The position numbers and the translations under genes are program-made. From NCBI GenBank assembly GCA_016790165.1, contig JAEUPL010000025.1, forward strand, positions 1 through 64,000: a stretch of DNA of 64,000 nt, in the 5' to 3' direction. The notes under the pieces are model-generated. The model made no database searches and had not been told where the DNA came from. It was given only the letters and a program-made list of their open reading frames with translations. The DNA comes from Burkholderiales bacterium (GTDB lineage Bacteria > Pseudomonadota > Gammaproteobacteria > Burkholderiales > Casimicrobiaceae). Shown here one piece after another: positions 35,432 through 45,035 of this stretch; position 1 is the first letter of the stretch; each line of letters opens with the position of its first letter.

Positions 35432-37354
35432 ATGTCCACCCCCGCCCCTTCGCTGCTGGCGCAGCTCGAACATCTCGACGCCACTCAACTCCGCCGACTT
35501 CTCGTCGACCAGTTGACGCGGCAAAAGATTGGCCTCTACTGGGAACATGACGCGATTGAGCGTGACCGTGCGCTTAACGAGCATGTGGTGCTGCCGCGGG
35601 TGGTGCCCGCGCTCTGCCATCGGGATGCCAGCGGGGCGGCGTCCGGCGCGGGCGCGCCGTTTACCAACCTGATCATCGAGGGTGACAACTTCGATTCGCT
35701 TCGCCTGCTGCGTGCCACGCATAGCGGCAAGATTCGCGTCATCTACATTGACCCACCCTATAACACCGGCAACAAGGATTGGGTCTACAACGATCACTAC
35801 GTGGGCGCCAACGACCGCTGGCGCCACTCCATGTGGCTGGAGTTTCTGTATCAACGCCTGACCCTCGCCCGTGACCTGCTGGCGCCGGATGGGGTGATCC
35901 TCGTTTCGATCAATGACGAGAACCGGTCGCGCCTGGAATTGTTGATGGATGAGGTGTTTCCGGGGCGACGGGTGGGGAGCTTCGTTTGGCGTTGCCGGAC
36001 GGGTGGCAACGACACGAGAGGCGCGTTCTTCTCCGACAATCATGAGCACGTTTTGGTCTACGCCAATCCAGCGTTTCGCTTTTCGGGTGATGAAAAGTCG
36101 TACTCGATGTACAAGTTCCAAGAGGGTGATCGGATCTTCCGGTTAAGCGACTTGACAAAAGCACACGATCTTCACGAGCGACCGAATACTTATTACCCCA
36201 TTCACGACCCGGCGACGGATACCTACTACCCATGTAATCCGCAGCGTGTCTGGGCATACGCATCAGAAAGTCGGGTAAAGGACGGCCAGAAAATCCGCGG
36301 CGAAACGATTGAGGCACTGATTTCAAAAAAACTCGTTTGGTTCCCTCCAGTTCAGCGGATCGAAATTTTTGAATCGCGCGCGCAGCTTCTGGAGGCAATC
36401 GCGCGCAGAGACGTTCCCATGAGCGGAGCGACGCCGCTGCTTTTTGACAACATGCCCGACCTAGAGTTTTGGGTAGGGAAGCGCATTGGCTATGGCAGGC
36501 CATCATTTAAGCGCTTCAAGGAGGGCTTGAAAAACGAAAATCAACCAATTTCTTCTTGGCTCACTCCAAGGCAAGAACAGGACACGCTGCTTGATGGGGT
36601 AAATCAGCCAGTCGTGGGCACAACGGAAGAAGGATCGAAAGAGCTCAAGGCCGTCATGATCGAGAAGGCATTTCCGTACCCGAAGCCCCCCTCGTTGATC
36701 AAGGCGCTACTAGCACAGTCCTGTGGCGACGACGACATCGTCCTCGACTTTTTCGCTGGCTCCGGCACGACGGGTCAAGCTGTACTGGAACTCAACGCCG
36801 AAGACGGGGGCAACCGACGTTTCATTCTCTGTTCAAGCACAGAAGCCACCGAAAAGGAGTCCCAACGCAACGTCTGCCGCGACGTGTGCGCCGAGCGCAT
36901 GCGGCGGGTGATGCAGGGGTACGGCGACGTGGCGGGACTGGGGGGCAGTTTCGCGTACCTGCAAGTAGACAAACTGGAACCACCGGATGTTGCGTTTGAT
37001 GCCAGCAGTGAGCATGCTCGCGCACTACTGGCAATGCGCCTGACCCATTCCGCGCTGCCGCCGAGCGATGCGGGCATGCAACTGATCGCGCGCGATGCAG
37101 CGAACGGCATCGACACGGTACTCGTGAACGAAGTGAACGACGTGACGCTCGACGCCTTGCTGCACTGGCCGAGCCCGCGTCTGGCGGTGTATTCGAACCG
37201 CCCGGATAGCGTGCGCGAATTGCTGCAAGCGCGCGGCCGAACCGTGAATTCGTACAGTCTGGTGGACGCGCTGCTGCGTGGGCAAGCCCGACAGCGGGCC
37301 GCCTTCGCACACGACGGGACACGGGGGGATGCAGTGCCGGGAGGTGCGCAATGA
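35432..37354 (+). CDS. mod: type III restriction-modification DNA methyltransferase (Mod)
   Basis: 640 aa; ATG 35423 is an alternative. Motif IV 'IDPPYNTG' (about residues 106-113) comes before motif I 'DFFAGSGTTGQAVLE' (about residue 435), the beta-class order of type III N6-adenine methyltransferases. Between them about 300 residues form the target recognition region. DNA there (about 36050-36700) is visibly less GC-rich than its flanks, typical of exchanged specificity domains. It overlaps res by ATGA. It methylates one strand of an asymmetric site, which cannot be predicted. Confidence 0.93.
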   Translation: MSTPAPSLLAQLEHLDATQLRRLLVDQLTRQKIGLYWEHDAIERDRALNEHVVLPRVVPALCHRDASGAASGAGAPFTNLIIEGDNFDSLRLLRATHSGKIRVIYIDPPYNTGNKDWVYNDHYVGANDRWRHSMWLEFLYQRLTLARDLLAPDGVILVSINDENRSRLELLMDEVFPGRRVGSFVWRCRTGGNDTRGAFFSDNHEHVLVYANPAFRFSGDEKSYSMYKFQEGDRIFRLSDLTKAHDLHERPNTYYPIHDPATDTYYPCNPQRVWAYASESRVKDGQKIRGETIEALISKKLVWFPPVQRIEIFESRAQLLEAIARRDVPMSGATPLLFDNMPDLEFWVGKRIGYGRPSFKRFKEGLKNENQPISSWLTPRQEQDTLLDGVNQPVVGTTEEGSKELKAVMIEKAFPYPKPPSLIKALLAQSCGDDDIVLDFFAGSGTTGQAVLELNAEDGGNRRFILCSSTEATEKESQRNVCRDVCAERMRRVMQGYGDVAGLGGSFAYLQVDKLEPPDVAFDASSEHARALLAMRLTHSALPPSDAGMQLIARDAANGIDTVLVNEVNDVTLDALLHWPSPRLAVYSNRPDSVRELLQARGRTVNSYSLVDALLRGQARQRAAFAHDGTRGDAVPGGAQ

Positions 37355-40083
37355 CTGCCGTCATGCAGCCCGACATCATTGCGGCACAGAGCACGGCCAT
37401 TGAGCCTGAAGATTTTCAGGCCACGCTGATTCGCAACCTGACAGCGGCGCTGCTGCGCAACCCGTCGCCGCCGTGCCTGCTGCGCGCGCCCACAGGGTCG
37501 GGCAAAACCTTCGTCATCAGCCGGGTGCTCGCGGGCGTCTGCGCCGAGCGCGACGTGCTCTGGTTCTGGTTTGTGCCGTTCGTCAATCTGGTGCAGCAGA
37601 CCGAAGATCAGCTGACCAGCAATTGCCCCGGTGAGCTGGCCCCGGTGATGCTTGCCAGTGGCCGCAATCAGGAGCCCGCCGCCAGCGCCGTGCTGCTTTC
37701 CACCGCGCAGGCGGTGGCGAAAGCGACGAACCGCACCAAGGGCTACGATGCCGACCAGGACGACGACACGCGCAGCCTCGCCGCGCTGGTCGCGCGCGCC
37801 AGAAACCGCGGCTTGCAGATCGGCCTGGTGGTAGACGAGGCCCATATCGGGCTCGCATCCGGCACCGAATTCGGCCGCTTCGCCGCGTGGCTCAAGCCCG
37901 ACTATTTCATCGCGGCCACCGCGACACCAAAAGACCAGGCGCTTAACGATTTTGTGGGGCAAGCTGGATTGAGCGCGGTCGAAACATTCGCTGTCAGTCG
38001 GCTTGACGTGGTTGAGGCGCGACTGAACAAGCGCTACATCCAGGCGGTGGTGTATCAGTCGCCAACGGGCATTCAGTCAGTCACCGATTCCAAACGCACC
38101 GTCTTGCGCCAGGCGTGGCGGCGCAATCTGGCTCTGCGCAAATCCCTTCTGGATGCGGGTGTGAACGTGGAGCCGTTGCTTCTGGTGCAGGTGGGCAACG
38201 GTGATGACGCGGTGAACGAAGCGCGCGACAGCCTAATGACGCTTTGCAAGGTGCCCGCCGACACCATCGGCATGCATTCGGCGGCGGAGCCCGACCCGGC
38301 ATTGATGTCGCGCATTGCGAACGATCCGACGATTCGGGTGCTGATCTTCAAACAGTCGGCGGGAACGGGTTTTGATGCGCCGCGAGCATTCGTGCTGGCA
38401 TCAACCAAACCGGTGAACGATCCGGACTTTGCGACGCAGTTCATTGGACGCGTGATGCGTGTGTTGTCGCCGATTCGTGCGCGTTTCCCAAAAGGTACGC
38501 CGATCCCGGCCGATCTTGACACTGCCTACATTTACCTCGCCAATGCCGAGGCACAAACGGGCTTTCAGCAATCGGTCGCGGCCAACGCAAAGGTCATCAG
38601 CGAATTGCAGGGGCAAACGGAAAGGCTGGTCACGCGCGAGACGATGAGTGGCGCGCTGATGATCACCAATCGACCAACGCCACAAGGTCAGGCGTTCTAC
38701 GACGCGCCATTGCCCGCGACTGAATTGCAGGCTGTAGACCCAAGTCCCAATAGCCAAGAGCCGCCCGTACCGCCGCAAGCGGCGATGCCGTTGGCGCCTA
38801 TCGGCACGCAAACGGGCCTTGACCTGTCGCCACCTGACCAAGCCAGCGACGACGAGCACGTCGAACTCGACGAAATGAAACCCGATGCCGTGGCGGAGAG
38901 CCAATCACGGACGGCACTGAGTACGGTAGACGAAGTCACGACCTCGATTCGGAACTGTGGTTTTCAGGTTTATCGACTGCGGCAAAGCCTGCCCGCGTTA
39001 CCGCGCGCACTGCTGCGTGAGCTACGTCCGACCCTGCTCAACATGAGCGCCATCTCGAAGGCCATCGCAACGCGCGTGGACCTGCCGGAATCCGTGCGCA
39101 ATATGGCGGTCGCCGTCGCGCTCAGTCGCGCCAAGGGGATTGAGCGGTCGACCGAATTGACCACCGGCGAACTTACGCAGAGGGAAATCGCCATTGTCAC
39201 TGACCGCGTTCACCTTGCTGCGGATGCGCGCGAGGTGCTCCGCGCACTGCCGCAGACCGAGGAAGCCGACCACCGCATCATCGTGGATGTATTGGCGCAG
39301 CGGCTTGAGCCCGCATTGCAGGAAAAATTTGACGAAGCAAGCGACGCAGAGCAACCGGACGCGAAGGTCTTACGTCAGTTCGCGCGCGACGCGGCCTTCT
39401 GGGTCGTCATCCGGCAAAAGGATTTGCTTGCAGAGCAGTTGCAGGAAGAAATTGCCCGCCAGTCGCAGACCGTTCAGTCCGGGCCGCTACCCGACGCGAT
39501 GCTTTTTTCCGATGGCTGTGCACTCGATTCATCGACCAAGAATATTTACGGTGTTTTGCCACCTACGAAGAGTCAAATCGACGAAGCCAGATTTGATCTG
39601 TTCATCGACAGCGGTGTCTGGCTCAAGGAGCGGTCAATTCCACTAGCCGATGGCACTGCATTTCTCACCAGTCCGTATGATGAGTCAAGCAAACTCAATG
39701 GTTTCGAACGCCGCTTTGCCGAAGCGCTGGATCGAGCACCGTTTGTCCGCTGGTGGCACCGCAATGCAGATCGCAAGAGCTTCGGCGTCGCGATCGTACG
39801 CGCGGATCACAGGCACTATTTCTACCCGGACTTTGTTGTCTGCATGCAGCATGCAACCGGCGATGATGCACTGCTACGTCTGATCGAGACCAAGGACAAC
39901 ACAAAGGACGCTGCACGTAAGGCGCGGCACGTTCCGCAAGCCTATGGCAGCGTGATGTTCATCACCCAGGACGGCGAGCGCATCAAGATCATCAACAAAG
40001 ATGGAAGTCTTGGCGACATGGTTGACACTGACGACCTTGTGACTGTGCAAGACTGGTTGCGAAAGTCGAGGCCAACGATCTGA
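37351..40083 (+). CDS. res: type III restriction enzyme Res subunit (helicase/endonuclease)
   Basis: 910 aa. Superfamily 2 helicase motifs: 'RAPTGSGKTFVI' (Walker A, residues 46-55), 'VVDEAHIG' (DEAH at 162-165), 'AATATPKD', and motif VI 'FATQFIGRVMRV'. Near the C-terminus 'YFYPDFVVCM' and 'LRLIETKDN' make a PD-(D/E)XK-type nuclease site. It cleaves DNA only with Mod, using ATP for translocation. Its 3' end runs directly into the hisG fragment. Confidence 0.92.
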   Translation: MTAVMQPDIIAAQSTAIEPEDFQATLIRNLTAALLRNPSPPCLLRAPTGSGKTFVISRVLAGVCAERDVLWFWFVPFVNLVQQTEDQLTSNCPGELAPVMLASGRNQEPAASAVLLSTAQAVAKATNRTKGYDADQDDDTRSLAALVARARNRGLQIGLVVDEAHIGLASGTEFGRFAAWLKPDYFIAATATPKDQALNDFVGQAGLSAVETFAVSRLDVVEARLNKRYIQAVVYQSPTGIQSVTDSKRTVLRQAWRRNLALRKSLLDAGVNVEPLLLVQVGNGDDAVNEARDSLMTLCKVPADTIGMHSAAEPDPALMSRIANDPTIRVLIFKQSAGTGFDAPRAFVLASTKPVNDPDFATQFIGRVMRVLSPIRARFPKGTPIPADLDTAYIYLANAEAQTGFQQSVAANAKVISELQGQTERLVTRETMSGALMITNRPTPQGQAFYDAPLPATELQAVDPSPNSQEPPVPPQAAMPLAPIGTQTGLDLSPPDQASDDEHVELDEMKPDAVAESQSRTALSTVDEVTTSIRNCGFQVYRLRQSLPALPRALLRELRPTLLNMSAISKAIATRVDLPESVRNMAVAVALSRAKGIERSTELTTGELTQREIAIVTDRVHLAADAREVLRALPQTEEADHRIIVDVLAQRLEPALQEKFDEASDAEQPDAKVLRQFARDAAFWVVIRQKDLLAEQLQEEIARQSQTVQSGPLPDAMLFSDGCALDSSTKNIYGVLPPTKSQIDEARFDLFIDSGVWLKERSIPLADGTAFLTSPYDESSKLNGFERRFAEALDRAPFVRWWHRNADRKSFGVAIVRADHRHYFYPDFVVCMQHATGDDALLRLIETKDNTKDAARKARHVPQAYGSVMFITQDGERIKIINKDGSLGDMVDTDDLVTVQDWLRKSRPTI

Positions 40084-40222
40084 CGGCCGGAGATGTCTGC
40101 AAGCCTTTCGACGGCCTTCAAGCGGTTGAACTTGAGTGTGGAACCGCGGCTAACGACGTCGACGATGGTCCGGCCATGCCGACCAGCGGGGCGAGCTCCC
40201 CCGGGCCGTAGAGCTTGGTCGG
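40078..40222 (-). pseudogene. diverged fragment of hisG 3' region
   Basis: The minus strand encodes '[16 protein letters not shown]', then after a 1-base frameshift 'IVDVVSRGSTLKFNRLKAVE' and 'RLADISGRQI'. This matches intact HisG ('[20 protein letters not shown]' and following). The DNA aligns with about 41120-41260 but is clearly diverged (roughly 70 percent by eye), so it is not a fresh duplication. It abuts the res stop codon. It is probably a relic of how the island entered between hisG and hisD. Confidence 0.78.
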
Positions 40223-40287
40223 TTGTAGGGTAGACATCCTCAGTCCACCCAAGGCGATTCGACATCGAATTGGCTCGTAGATCACTC

Positions 40288-40322
40288 TTGGCAATTTTCG
40301 TCCAGTTTGGTATCAAAATTGC
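40288..40322 (+). promoter_or_regulatory. predicted promoter and operator of the PIN toxin-antitoxin pair
   Basis: -35 TTGGCA (40288-40293), 17-base spacer, -10 TATCAA (40311-40316). The inverted repeat GCAATTTT (40291-40298) / AAAATTGC (40315-40322) overlaps both boxes, as expected for autoregulation by a toxin-antitoxin complex. The surrounding bases are AT-rich relative to the window. Confidence 0.5.
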
Positions 40323-40354
40323 AACCACGCTGGTGATCGAGATAAAATGACTAC

Positions 40355-40780
40355 ATGTATCGAATTGTGGTCGACACCAATGTGTTTGTTGGCGCCTGCA
40401 TGGGAACCGGTGCGTCAAATGCTGTTGTGGCCCACTGTCTGACGGGGCACTTCAGGCCGTTGATGGCCAACGCGCTTTTTGTCGAGTATGAAGACGTTTT
40501 GGCCCGGTCGGCACTTTTTGCCAAGTGCAAGCTCCGCAGCGACGAGCGCAACGAGTTGTTCGACATCTTCACTGCGAGTTGCGAGTGGATTCGGGTTTAC
40601 TACCAGTGGCGCCCCAACCTGCGCGATGAGTCAGACAATCATCTGATGGAGCTTGCGGTCGCGGGAAACGCTCAATGCATCGTCACGCGCAATCTGCGTG
40701 ATTTGTCCGGCGGTGAGCTTGCATTTCCGCATGTTCGAGTGTTGACACCGGAACAAATTTTGAAGGAGTATCCAGCATGA
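40355..40780 (+). CDS. PIN-domain toxin
   Basis: 141 aa. 'YRIVVDTNVFVGACMG' holds the first catalytic Asp, 'LFVEYEDVLAR' the Glu, 'DESDNHLMELAVAGNAQCIV' further Asp residues, and 'TRNLRDLSG' the last. This is the putative-toxin PIN family (COG1569 type), an Mg-dependent ribonuclease. It overlaps the antitoxin gene by ATGA with toxin first, an order seen in this subgroup. Confidence 0.85.
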   Translation: MYRIVVDTNVFVGACMGTGASNAVVAHCLTGHFRPLMANALFVEYEDVLARSALFAKCKLRSDERNELFDIFTASCEWIRVYYQWRPNLRDESDNHLMELAVAGNAQCIVTRNLRDLSGGELAFPHVRVLTPEQILKEYPA

Positions 40781-40992
40781 GCGCTTTGACCGTACGCCTG
40801 CCTGACGACAAGCACGAGCGCCTGCGCGCGCTGGCACAAAGCCGTGGCACCACGCTAAATCGCCTGATCGACGAAATGACCACCATGATGCTCGTGGAAC
40901 ACGATGCTGAAGTGCGATTTCGCCTGCGGGCGGCCAAGGCTGCCGGAAAGTCTGCGCGTGGTCTGGCGTTGTTGAAGAAGGCGATGGCTTAG
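40777..40992 (+). CDS. ribbon-helix-helix-like antitoxin
   Basis: 71 aa. 'MSALTVRLPDDKHERLRALA' and 'QSRGTTLNRLIDEMTTMML' resemble ribbon-helix-helix antitoxins; the C-terminal basic/Ala segment ('FRLRAAKAAGKSARGLALLK') would wrap the PIN toxin. Translationally coupled to the toxin and probably represses the promoter at 40288. It ends 28 bases from the convergent hisG. Confidence 0.8.
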   Translation: MSALTVRLPDDKHERLRALAQSRGTTLNRLIDEMTTMMLVEHDAEVRFRLRAAKAAGKSARGLALLKKAMA

Positions 40993-41020
40993 GCAATCCA
41001 ACAGCCGTCAGTCGCCGCTT

Positions 41021-41665
41021 CTAGCCGCGCCCTTCGACCGACTTGGCGAAGCTCTCCACAATCGGCATCAGTGCGTCGCGCTTGGTTTTGAGGGCGGCCT
41101 GATTGACGATCAGGCGCGCCGAGATATCGGCGATTTTCTCGACGGCCTTGAGGTGGTTCGCTTTCAGCGTGGCGCCGCTGCTGACGACATCGACAATCGC
41201 GTCGGCCATGCCGACCAGCGGGGCAAGCTCCATGGAGCCGTAGAGCTTGATCAAGTCCACGTGCACGCCCTTTTTCGCGAAGTGGGCACGTGCCGTGTGG
41301 ATGTACTTGGTGGCGACGCGCAGGCGGCGACCGCGCTGCACGAGGGCGTCGTAGTCGGTTTCGTCACGCACGGCGACCATCAGACGGCATTTGGCGATGT
41401 TGAGGTCGAGTGGCTCGTAAAGGCCTGCCGTGTCCTGCTCCATCAGCACATCCTTGCCGGAGATGCCGATATCGGCGCCGCCCTGCTGCACATACGTGGG
41501 CACGTCGCTCGCGCGCACCAGCACCACGCGCACGTCGTCGCGCTGCGTGGGCAGGATCAGCTTGCGCGAGGATTCCGGGTCTTCCAGGACGTCGATCCCG
41601 GCCGTGCGCAACAGCGGGCGGGTGTCGTCGAGGATGCGGCCCTTGGAGAGCGCGAACGTAATCAT
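41021..41665 (-). CDS. hisG: ATP phosphoribosyltransferase HisG, short form
   Basis: 214 aa, first step of histidine synthesis. '[20 protein letters not shown]', '[20 protein letters not shown]' and '[18 protein letters not shown]' are typical. It lacks the C-terminal ACT-like regulatory domain of the long form, so activity and feedback should need HisZ, which is not in this window. It overlaps murA by 4 bases, as in many betaproteobacteria. Confidence 0.97.
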   Translation of the reverse strand: MITFALSKGRILDDTRPLLRTAGIDVLEDPESSRKLILPTQRDDVRVVLVRASDVPTYVQQGGADIGISGKDVLMEQDTAGLYEPLDLNIAKCRLMVAVRDETDYDALVQRGRRLRVATKYIHTARAHFAKKGVHVDLIKLYGSMELAPLVGMADAIVDVVSSGATLKANHLKAVEKIADISARLIVNQAALKTKRDALMPIVESFAKSVEGRG

Positions 41666-42924
41666 GACGACACGCGTTCAATCGTGGCGCCGAGGCCGAT
41701 CAGCTTGTCCTCAATGTGCTCATAGCCACGGTCGAGGTGGTAGATGCGGTCGATCATCGTGGTGCCGCTTGCACACAGGCCGGCAATGACCAGGCTGGCT
41801 GAGGCGCGCAGGTCGGTCGCCATGACGTTCGCGCCCTTGAGCTGGCCCACACCATGAACGACTGCGGTGTTGCCGGTGATGTCGATCTTCGCACCGAGGC
41901 GGCACAACTCCGACACGTGCATCATGCGGTTTTCGAAGATGTTCTCGGTCATCACGGCGGTGCCTTCGGCAACCACATTCATGGCCATCAACTGCGCCTG
42001 CATGTCCGTCGGAAAGGCCGGATATGGTGCTGTTTTCACGCTCACCGCCTTGAGCGCGCCTTTGCGCGATACGGTGACATTGCTGCCATTGACGGCGATG
42101 CTGCAACCGGCGTCGCGTAGCTTGTCGAAGATGGCATCCATCGCGTTCACCGGTGCGTCGAGCAGCGTGACTTCGCCGCCAACTGCTGCCACCGCACAGG
42201 CAAAGGTGCCCGCTTCGATGCGGTCGGGCATCACACGATACGTGGTGCCGTGCAAGTCGTCGACGCCAGTGATGGTGATGGTGTCGGTACCGGCGCCCGT
42301 GATGTTGGCGCCCATCGCGATCAGGCAATTGGCGAGATCGACAACCTCCGGTTCACGCGCCGCGTTCTCGATCACGCTCACGCCATCGGCGAGCGTCGCG
42401 GCCATCATCACGTTCTCGGTGCCAGTCACGGTCACCATGTCCATCACGATGCGGGCGCCTTTGAGGCGTCCGCCCGGCGCGGTCGCGTTGATGTAGCCGC
42501 CGTCGAGCGTCACCTCGGCGCCCATCGCCTCCAGCCCCTTCAGGTGCTGATCGACCGGGCGCTGGCCGATGGCGCAACCACCCGGCAGCGAGACACGGGC
42601 CTCGCCCCAGCGCGCGACCAGCGGGCCGAGCACCAGCACCGAGGCGCGCATCGTCTTCACCAGGTCGTACTCGGCCACCGGCTTGGTCAGCGTGCTGGCA
42701 TCAATCTCCACGCGATGCGTCTCGGTGCGCGCCGCGGTGACGCCCATCTGATTGAGCAGGCGCACGGTGGTGCGTGTGTCGTTCAGCTGCGGCACATTGA
42801 TGAATGTGACCGGCGCCTTCACCAGCAGCGAGGAGCAGAGGATTGGCAGTGCGGCGTTCTTGGCGCCGGAGATGCGCACGGCGCCACGCAGCGGGCCGTT
42901 ACCAGTAACGCGCAGCTTATCCAT
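41662..42924 (-). CDS. murA: UDP-N-acetylglucosamine 1-carboxyvinyltransferase MurA
   Basis: 420 aa. '[20 protein letters not shown]', the fosfomycin-target Cys loop '[16 protein letters not shown]', '[17 protein letters not shown]' and '[19 protein letters not shown]' are intact. First committed step of peptidoglycan synthesis. Overlaps bolA by 8 bases and hisG by 4. Confidence 0.97.
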   Translation of the reverse strand: MDKLRVTGNGPLRGAVRISGAKNAALPILCSSLLVKAPVTFINVPQLNDTRTTVRLLNQMGVTAARTETHRVEIDASTLTKPVAEYDLVKTMRASVLVLGPLVARWGEARVSLPGGCAIGQRPVDQHLKGLEAMGAEVTLDGGYINATAPGGRLKGARIVMDMVTVTGTENVMMAATLADGVSVIENAAREPEVVDLANCLIAMGANITGAGTDTITITGVDDLHGTTYRVMPDRIEAGTFACAVAAVGGEVTLLDAPVNAMDAIFDKLRDAGCSIAVNGSNVTVSRKGALKAVSVKTAPYPAFPTDMQAQLMAMNVVAEGTAVMTENIFENRMMHVSELCRLGAKIDITGNTAVVHGVGQLKGANVMATDLRASASLVIAGLCASGTTMIDRIYHLDRGYEHIEDKLIGLGATIERVSS

Positions 42925-43180
42925 TGTTGACGAGGTCCCCGCCGCTGAGCTCTGCCCATTTCTCGGGCGTGTAGGTCTTCATCGAAAGCGCGTGCACCTC
43001 GGCCTTCATGCGGTCGCCCATCGCAGCGTAAACACATTGATGCTGCTTGATCATCGTGAGGCCGCGAAATTCGTCACTGACGATGGTGGCGAAGAAGTGC
43101 TGTCCATCGCCTTCTACTTCGAGGTGCGTGCAGGATAGACCGGCTGCGATGTAGTTCTTGACGTCGTCTGGAGTAACCAT
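42917..43180 (-). CDS. ibaG: BolA/IbaG family protein
   Basis: 87 aa. '[20 protein letters not shown]', '[11 protein letters not shown]' and '[20 protein letters not shown]' define the BolA/YrbA (IbaG) family, which works with monothiol glutaredoxins in iron-sulfur cluster handling. Its place beside murA and the Mla genes is conserved, as in E. coli (yrbA-murA). Its ATG overlaps the upstream stop (TAATG). Confidence 0.9.
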   Translation of the reverse strand: MVTPDDVKNYIAAGLSCTHLEVEGDGQHFFATIVSDEFRGLTMIKQHQCVYAAMGDRMKAEVHALSMKTYTPEKWAELSGGDLVNNG

Positions 43181-44025
43181 TACTGCCTCAATTTGTAGCC
43201 CGTCGCAAGCATCCGGAGCGCGATGGCCGAGAGCGCGACGACAAAAAAACCGACCACGGCGAGACTGCGCCACGGGCTCACGTCAGCAATGCCGAAGAAA
43301 CCATAGCGGAAGCCGTCGATCATGTAGAAGAACGGGTTGAAATGCGAGAGCCCCTGCCAGAAGGCCGGCAGTGAGTGAATGGAGTAGAAGACACCGCTCA
43401 GAAACGTGAGCGGCATGATGATGAAATTCTGGAACACCGCGAGGTGATCAAACTTCTCTGACCAAATGCCCGCGATGAGCCCCAGCGTGCCGAGGATGGC
43501 GCTACCGCCGGCAGCGAAGCCGATCACCCACAACGGATGCTGCGGCACGGCGGCAGCGGCACCGACAAACGGGAAGGTGATGAGCCAGACGCCCAAGCCC
43601 ACCGCGAGGCCACGCACCATCGCGCCAAACACATAGGCGCAGAAAAGCTCGAATGACGTGATCGGCGGCAGCAGCACAAAGATGATGCTGCGCATCATCT
43701 TCGACTGGATCAACGATGACGAACTGTTGGCGAAAGCGTTTTGCAGCACCGCCATCATGACCAGGCCGGGAATCAGGAACGCGGTGTAGGCGACGCGGCC
43801 GTCATACACCTTGACGTTCGATTCGAGCACGTGCGAGAAGATGAGCAGGTAGAGCAGCGTGGTCACCACCGGTGCGACGATGGTCTGGAATGCGACTTTC
43901 CAGAAGCGCAGGCATTCCTTGTAGAAGAGCGCCTTGAAGCCGGGACCAAGTGCGAAGGACGAACCGCCGACACTGACGCGGCCACCCGCACGTTGCGCGA
44001 CATTGGATTCAATGGCATCGCTCAT
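43180..44025 (-). CDS. ABC-2 type transporter permease (YadH-like)
   Basis: 281 aa with six hydrophobic segments ('VAPVVTTLLYLLIFSHVLE', 'AFLIPGLVMMAVLQNAF', 'FNPFFYMIDGFRYGFFG'). ABC-2 membrane domain of the YadH/NodJ type. Coupled to its ATPase by a 4-base overlap. Substrate unknown; position between Mla and murA suggests an envelope component. Confidence 0.9.
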   Translation of the reverse strand: MSDAIESNVAQRAGGRVSVGGSSFALGPGFKALFYKECLRFWKVAFQTIVAPVVTTLLYLLIFSHVLESNVKVYDGRVAYTAFLIPGLVMMAVLQNAFANSSSSLIQSKMMRSIIFVLLPPITSFELFCAYVFGAMVRGLAVGLGVWLITFPFVGAAAAVPQHPLWVIGFAAGGSAILGTLGLIAGIWSEKFDHLAVFQNFIIMPLTFLSGVFYSIHSLPAFWQGLSHFNPFFYMIDGFRYGFFGIADVSPWRSLAVVGFFVVALSAIALRMLATGYKLRQ

Positions 44026-44978
44026 GCGGCCTCCGCTGCGCTGGATTCACGCGAGGTCAGTTTCAGGAACGCCTGCTCGAGGTCGGCCTCACCCAGCTTC
44101 ATTTCACGCACAACAATATTGGCCTCCCGATAGGCGGACAGCAGCGTCTCCAACTCCGGATAACCAGACAACGTAAAGCCGAACGCGCCCGACGCCTGCA
44201 CACTACCGCGCGCCTGCCACCTTGGCGGCACGGCGTCCGCCGACACCTGCACCGTGATGCCCGACATGCCGCGCAGCAAATTCGCGGTGGTGTCGAGCGC
44301 CACAATCCTGCCGCCCTTGAGCATGGCGACGCGATTGCACAGCGCCTCAGCTTCTTCGAGGTAGTGCGTGGTCAGGATGATGGTGTGACCCTCGCCATTG
44401 AGCCGTTTGATGAAGGTCCACAAGTTTTGCCGCAACTCAACGTCAACGCCCGCTGTCGGTTCATCGAGCACGATCACCGGCGGCTTGTGCACCAGCGCCT
44501 GCCCGACCAGTACGCGGCGCTTCATGCCGCCCGAGAGGGCCCGCATGTTGGTGTTCGCCTTGCCAGTGAGATCAAGGTGATGCAGGATTTCATCAATCCA
44601 CGCGTCAGCGCCAACAACGCCGTAGTACTTGGCCTGCAGCGCGAGTGTCTCGCGAACGGTAAAGAAGGGGTCGAACACCAGCTCCTGCGGCACCACGCCG
44701 AGGTTGCTGCGCGCTTCGCGATACCGGCTGACCGTATCGAAACCCATGATCTTCGCGCTACCGCTGTCGGCACGTGTCAGGCCGGCGAGGATGCTGATCA
44801 GCGTGGTCTTGCCAGCGCCGTTGGGGCCGAGCAGCGCGAAGAATTCGCCCTGCTCTACACGGAGTGAAACGTGATCAAGCGCGCGAACTTTCGGGAATGA
44901 TTTACAGACGTCGACGACTTCGACGGCGGTGTCACGGGAGCGATTGGAGTTCACAACGAGGCTTTCGAGCAACCTCAC
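44022..44978 (-). CDS. ABC transporter ATP-binding protein (YadG-like)
   Basis: 318 aa, GTG start (another GTG at 44954). Walker A 'LLGPNGAGKTTLISILAGL', signature 'NMRALSGGMKRRVLVGQALV', Walker B 'PPVIVLDEPTAGVDVELR' and switch 'ILTTHYLEEAEAL' are intact. Pairs with the downstream permease as an exporter. Confidence 0.92.
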   Translation of the reverse strand: MRLLESLVVNSNRSRDTAVEVVDVCKSFPKVRALDHVSLRVEQGEFFALLGPNGAGKTTLISILAGLTRADSGSAKIMGFDTVSRYREARSNLGVVPQELVFDPFFTVRETLALQAKYYGVVGADAWIDEILHHLDLTGKANTNMRALSGGMKRRVLVGQALVHKPPVIVLDEPTAGVDVELRQNLWTFIKRLNGEGHTIILTTHYLEEAEALCNRVAMLKGGRIVALDTTANLLRGMSGITVQVSADAVPPRWQARGSVQASGAFGFTLSGYPELETLLSAYREANIVVREMKLGEADLEQAFLKLTSRESSAAEAA

Positions 44979-45035
44979 ATTTTATCCGCCCAGACTATGG
45001 CGTTCCCCGTCTGCGGGTATACGGCCAACGTTTCC

